Made by a program: the position numbers and the translations under genes. A DNA stretch of 14,355 nucleotides from DASQEH01 sp035633755. GTDB taxonomy: Bacteria > Actinomycetota > Actinomycetes > Propionibacteriales > Nocardioidaceae. The stretch's first letter is position 1, and every line of letters begins with the position of its first letter. The DNA lies in the NCBI GenBank assembly GCA_035633755.1, contig DASQEH010000160.1:1-14355 (forward strand), read 5' to 3'. The notes under the pieces were generated by a model. The model saw only the letters and a program-made list of their open reading frames with translations, was not told where the DNA came from and searched no databases. Below, one piece after another: positions 14,009 through 14,355 of the stretch.

Positions 14009-14355
14009 GCGCGGCTCCAGCGCCCATCCCCCAGGACGCGACATCTGCGCTGCAGGAGTGCCTCGCGGCCGAGCACGCGGCTGTCTATGCCTACGGCATG
14101 CTCGGCGGCGTGCTGTCGGGCACTGCCGCCCCCAGCGAGACACAGGCCGACGTCGACTCCTCCTACGTCGCGCACCGAGAGCGCCGGGACAGCTTGTCCG
14201 ACCAGCTCCACCGTCTCGGCGAAGAGCCTGTCCCAGCAGAGCCGAGCTACCGGCCGCCGTTCTCCGTCGCCAGCGAGGCCGACTGCATTCGGCTGGCACG
14301 GCAGGTCGAGAAGCGGACGGCTGCGGTATACGCCTACGCCGTTGCGGGCACAACC
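14005..14355 (+). CDS. DUF4439 ferritin-like protein (3' end cut by window edge)
   Basis: The first 117 residues are present and the gene runs off the right edge; relatives are about 150-160 residues. It matches the actinobacterial DUF4439 pattern: LQECLAAEHAAVYAYG (16-31), HRERRDSL (57-64), the Pro-rich EEPVPAEPSYRPPF (73-86) and VEKRTAAVYAYAV (101-113). Glu23, His24, His57, Glu59 and Glu102 are placed as possible metal ligands in a four-helix ferritin-like bundle, but no activity is established for the family. There is no signal peptide, so it is probably cytosolic, unlike its upstream neighbour. The ATG at 14005 overlaps the upstream TGA in ATGA, implying coupled translation from one mRNA. 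The family call is fairly secure; function is unknown. Confidence 0.85.
   Translation, partial: MSAAPAPIPQDATSALQECLAAEHAAVYAYGMLGGVLSGTAAPSETQADVDSSYVAHRERRDSLSDQLHRLGEEPVPAEPSYRPPFSVASEADCIRLARQVEKRTAAVYAYAVAGTT

Noticed and set aside
1..14355. CRISPR array, mobile element, tRNA or rRNA genes
   Set aside because: No regularly spaced repeats, transposase motifs, terminal inverted repeats, cloverleaf-like segments or rRNA signatures were seen.

Overview
This window is a stretch of high-GC bacterial chromosome, almost certainly from an actinobacterium. The evidence is heavy G/C use at third codon positions, frequent GTG starts, an IF-2 with a very long Pro/Ala/Gly linker, a short NusA without C-terminal repeats, and a gene order close to that of Streptomyces and mycobacteria. 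I cannot name the genus from sequence alone. The region is mainly conserved information-processing genes. I see no prophage, insertion sequence, CRISPR array, rRNA or tRNA.

Layout. Reading the minus strand from the right edge leftwards, the first unit is rimP - nusA - ylxR - infB - rbfA - truB (13372 down to 6835). It makes a 30S maturation factor, a transcription elongation/antitermination factor, an RNA-binding protein, initiation factor 2, a second 30S maturation factor and the tRNA Psi55 synthase. After a break come ribF (FAD synthetase, 6242-5193), then rpsO (S15, 4938-4669), pnp (PNPase/GPSI, 4223-1992) and an M16 zinc peptidase (1985-633). The 5' 190 codons of dapB (lysine/diaminopimelate pathway, 571 to the left edge) close the window.

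Two places run the other way. A one-gene HPr (ptsH) unit on the plus strand (6560-6817) sits between truB and ribF. It separates ribF from the upstream genes, so ribF probably has its own promoter. At the right edge two overlapping plus-strand genes diverge from rimP. The first encodes a predicted Tat-exported lipoprotein with ferritin-like helical motifs (13466-14008). The second encodes a DUF4439-type ferritin-like protein (14005 to the right edge, incomplete).

The most notable non-coding signals are strong hairpins at gene junctions: after nusA, after infB, and several in the 445-bp rpsO-pnp spacer. There are also TANNNT boxes placed 6-8 nt before start codons that lack good ribosome-binding sites, consistent with leaderless transcription of dapB, the ferritin-like pair and perhaps ylxR. 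I found no clearly new system. The least understood genes are the DUF4439 pair, and the most unusual placement is the lone HPr gene.
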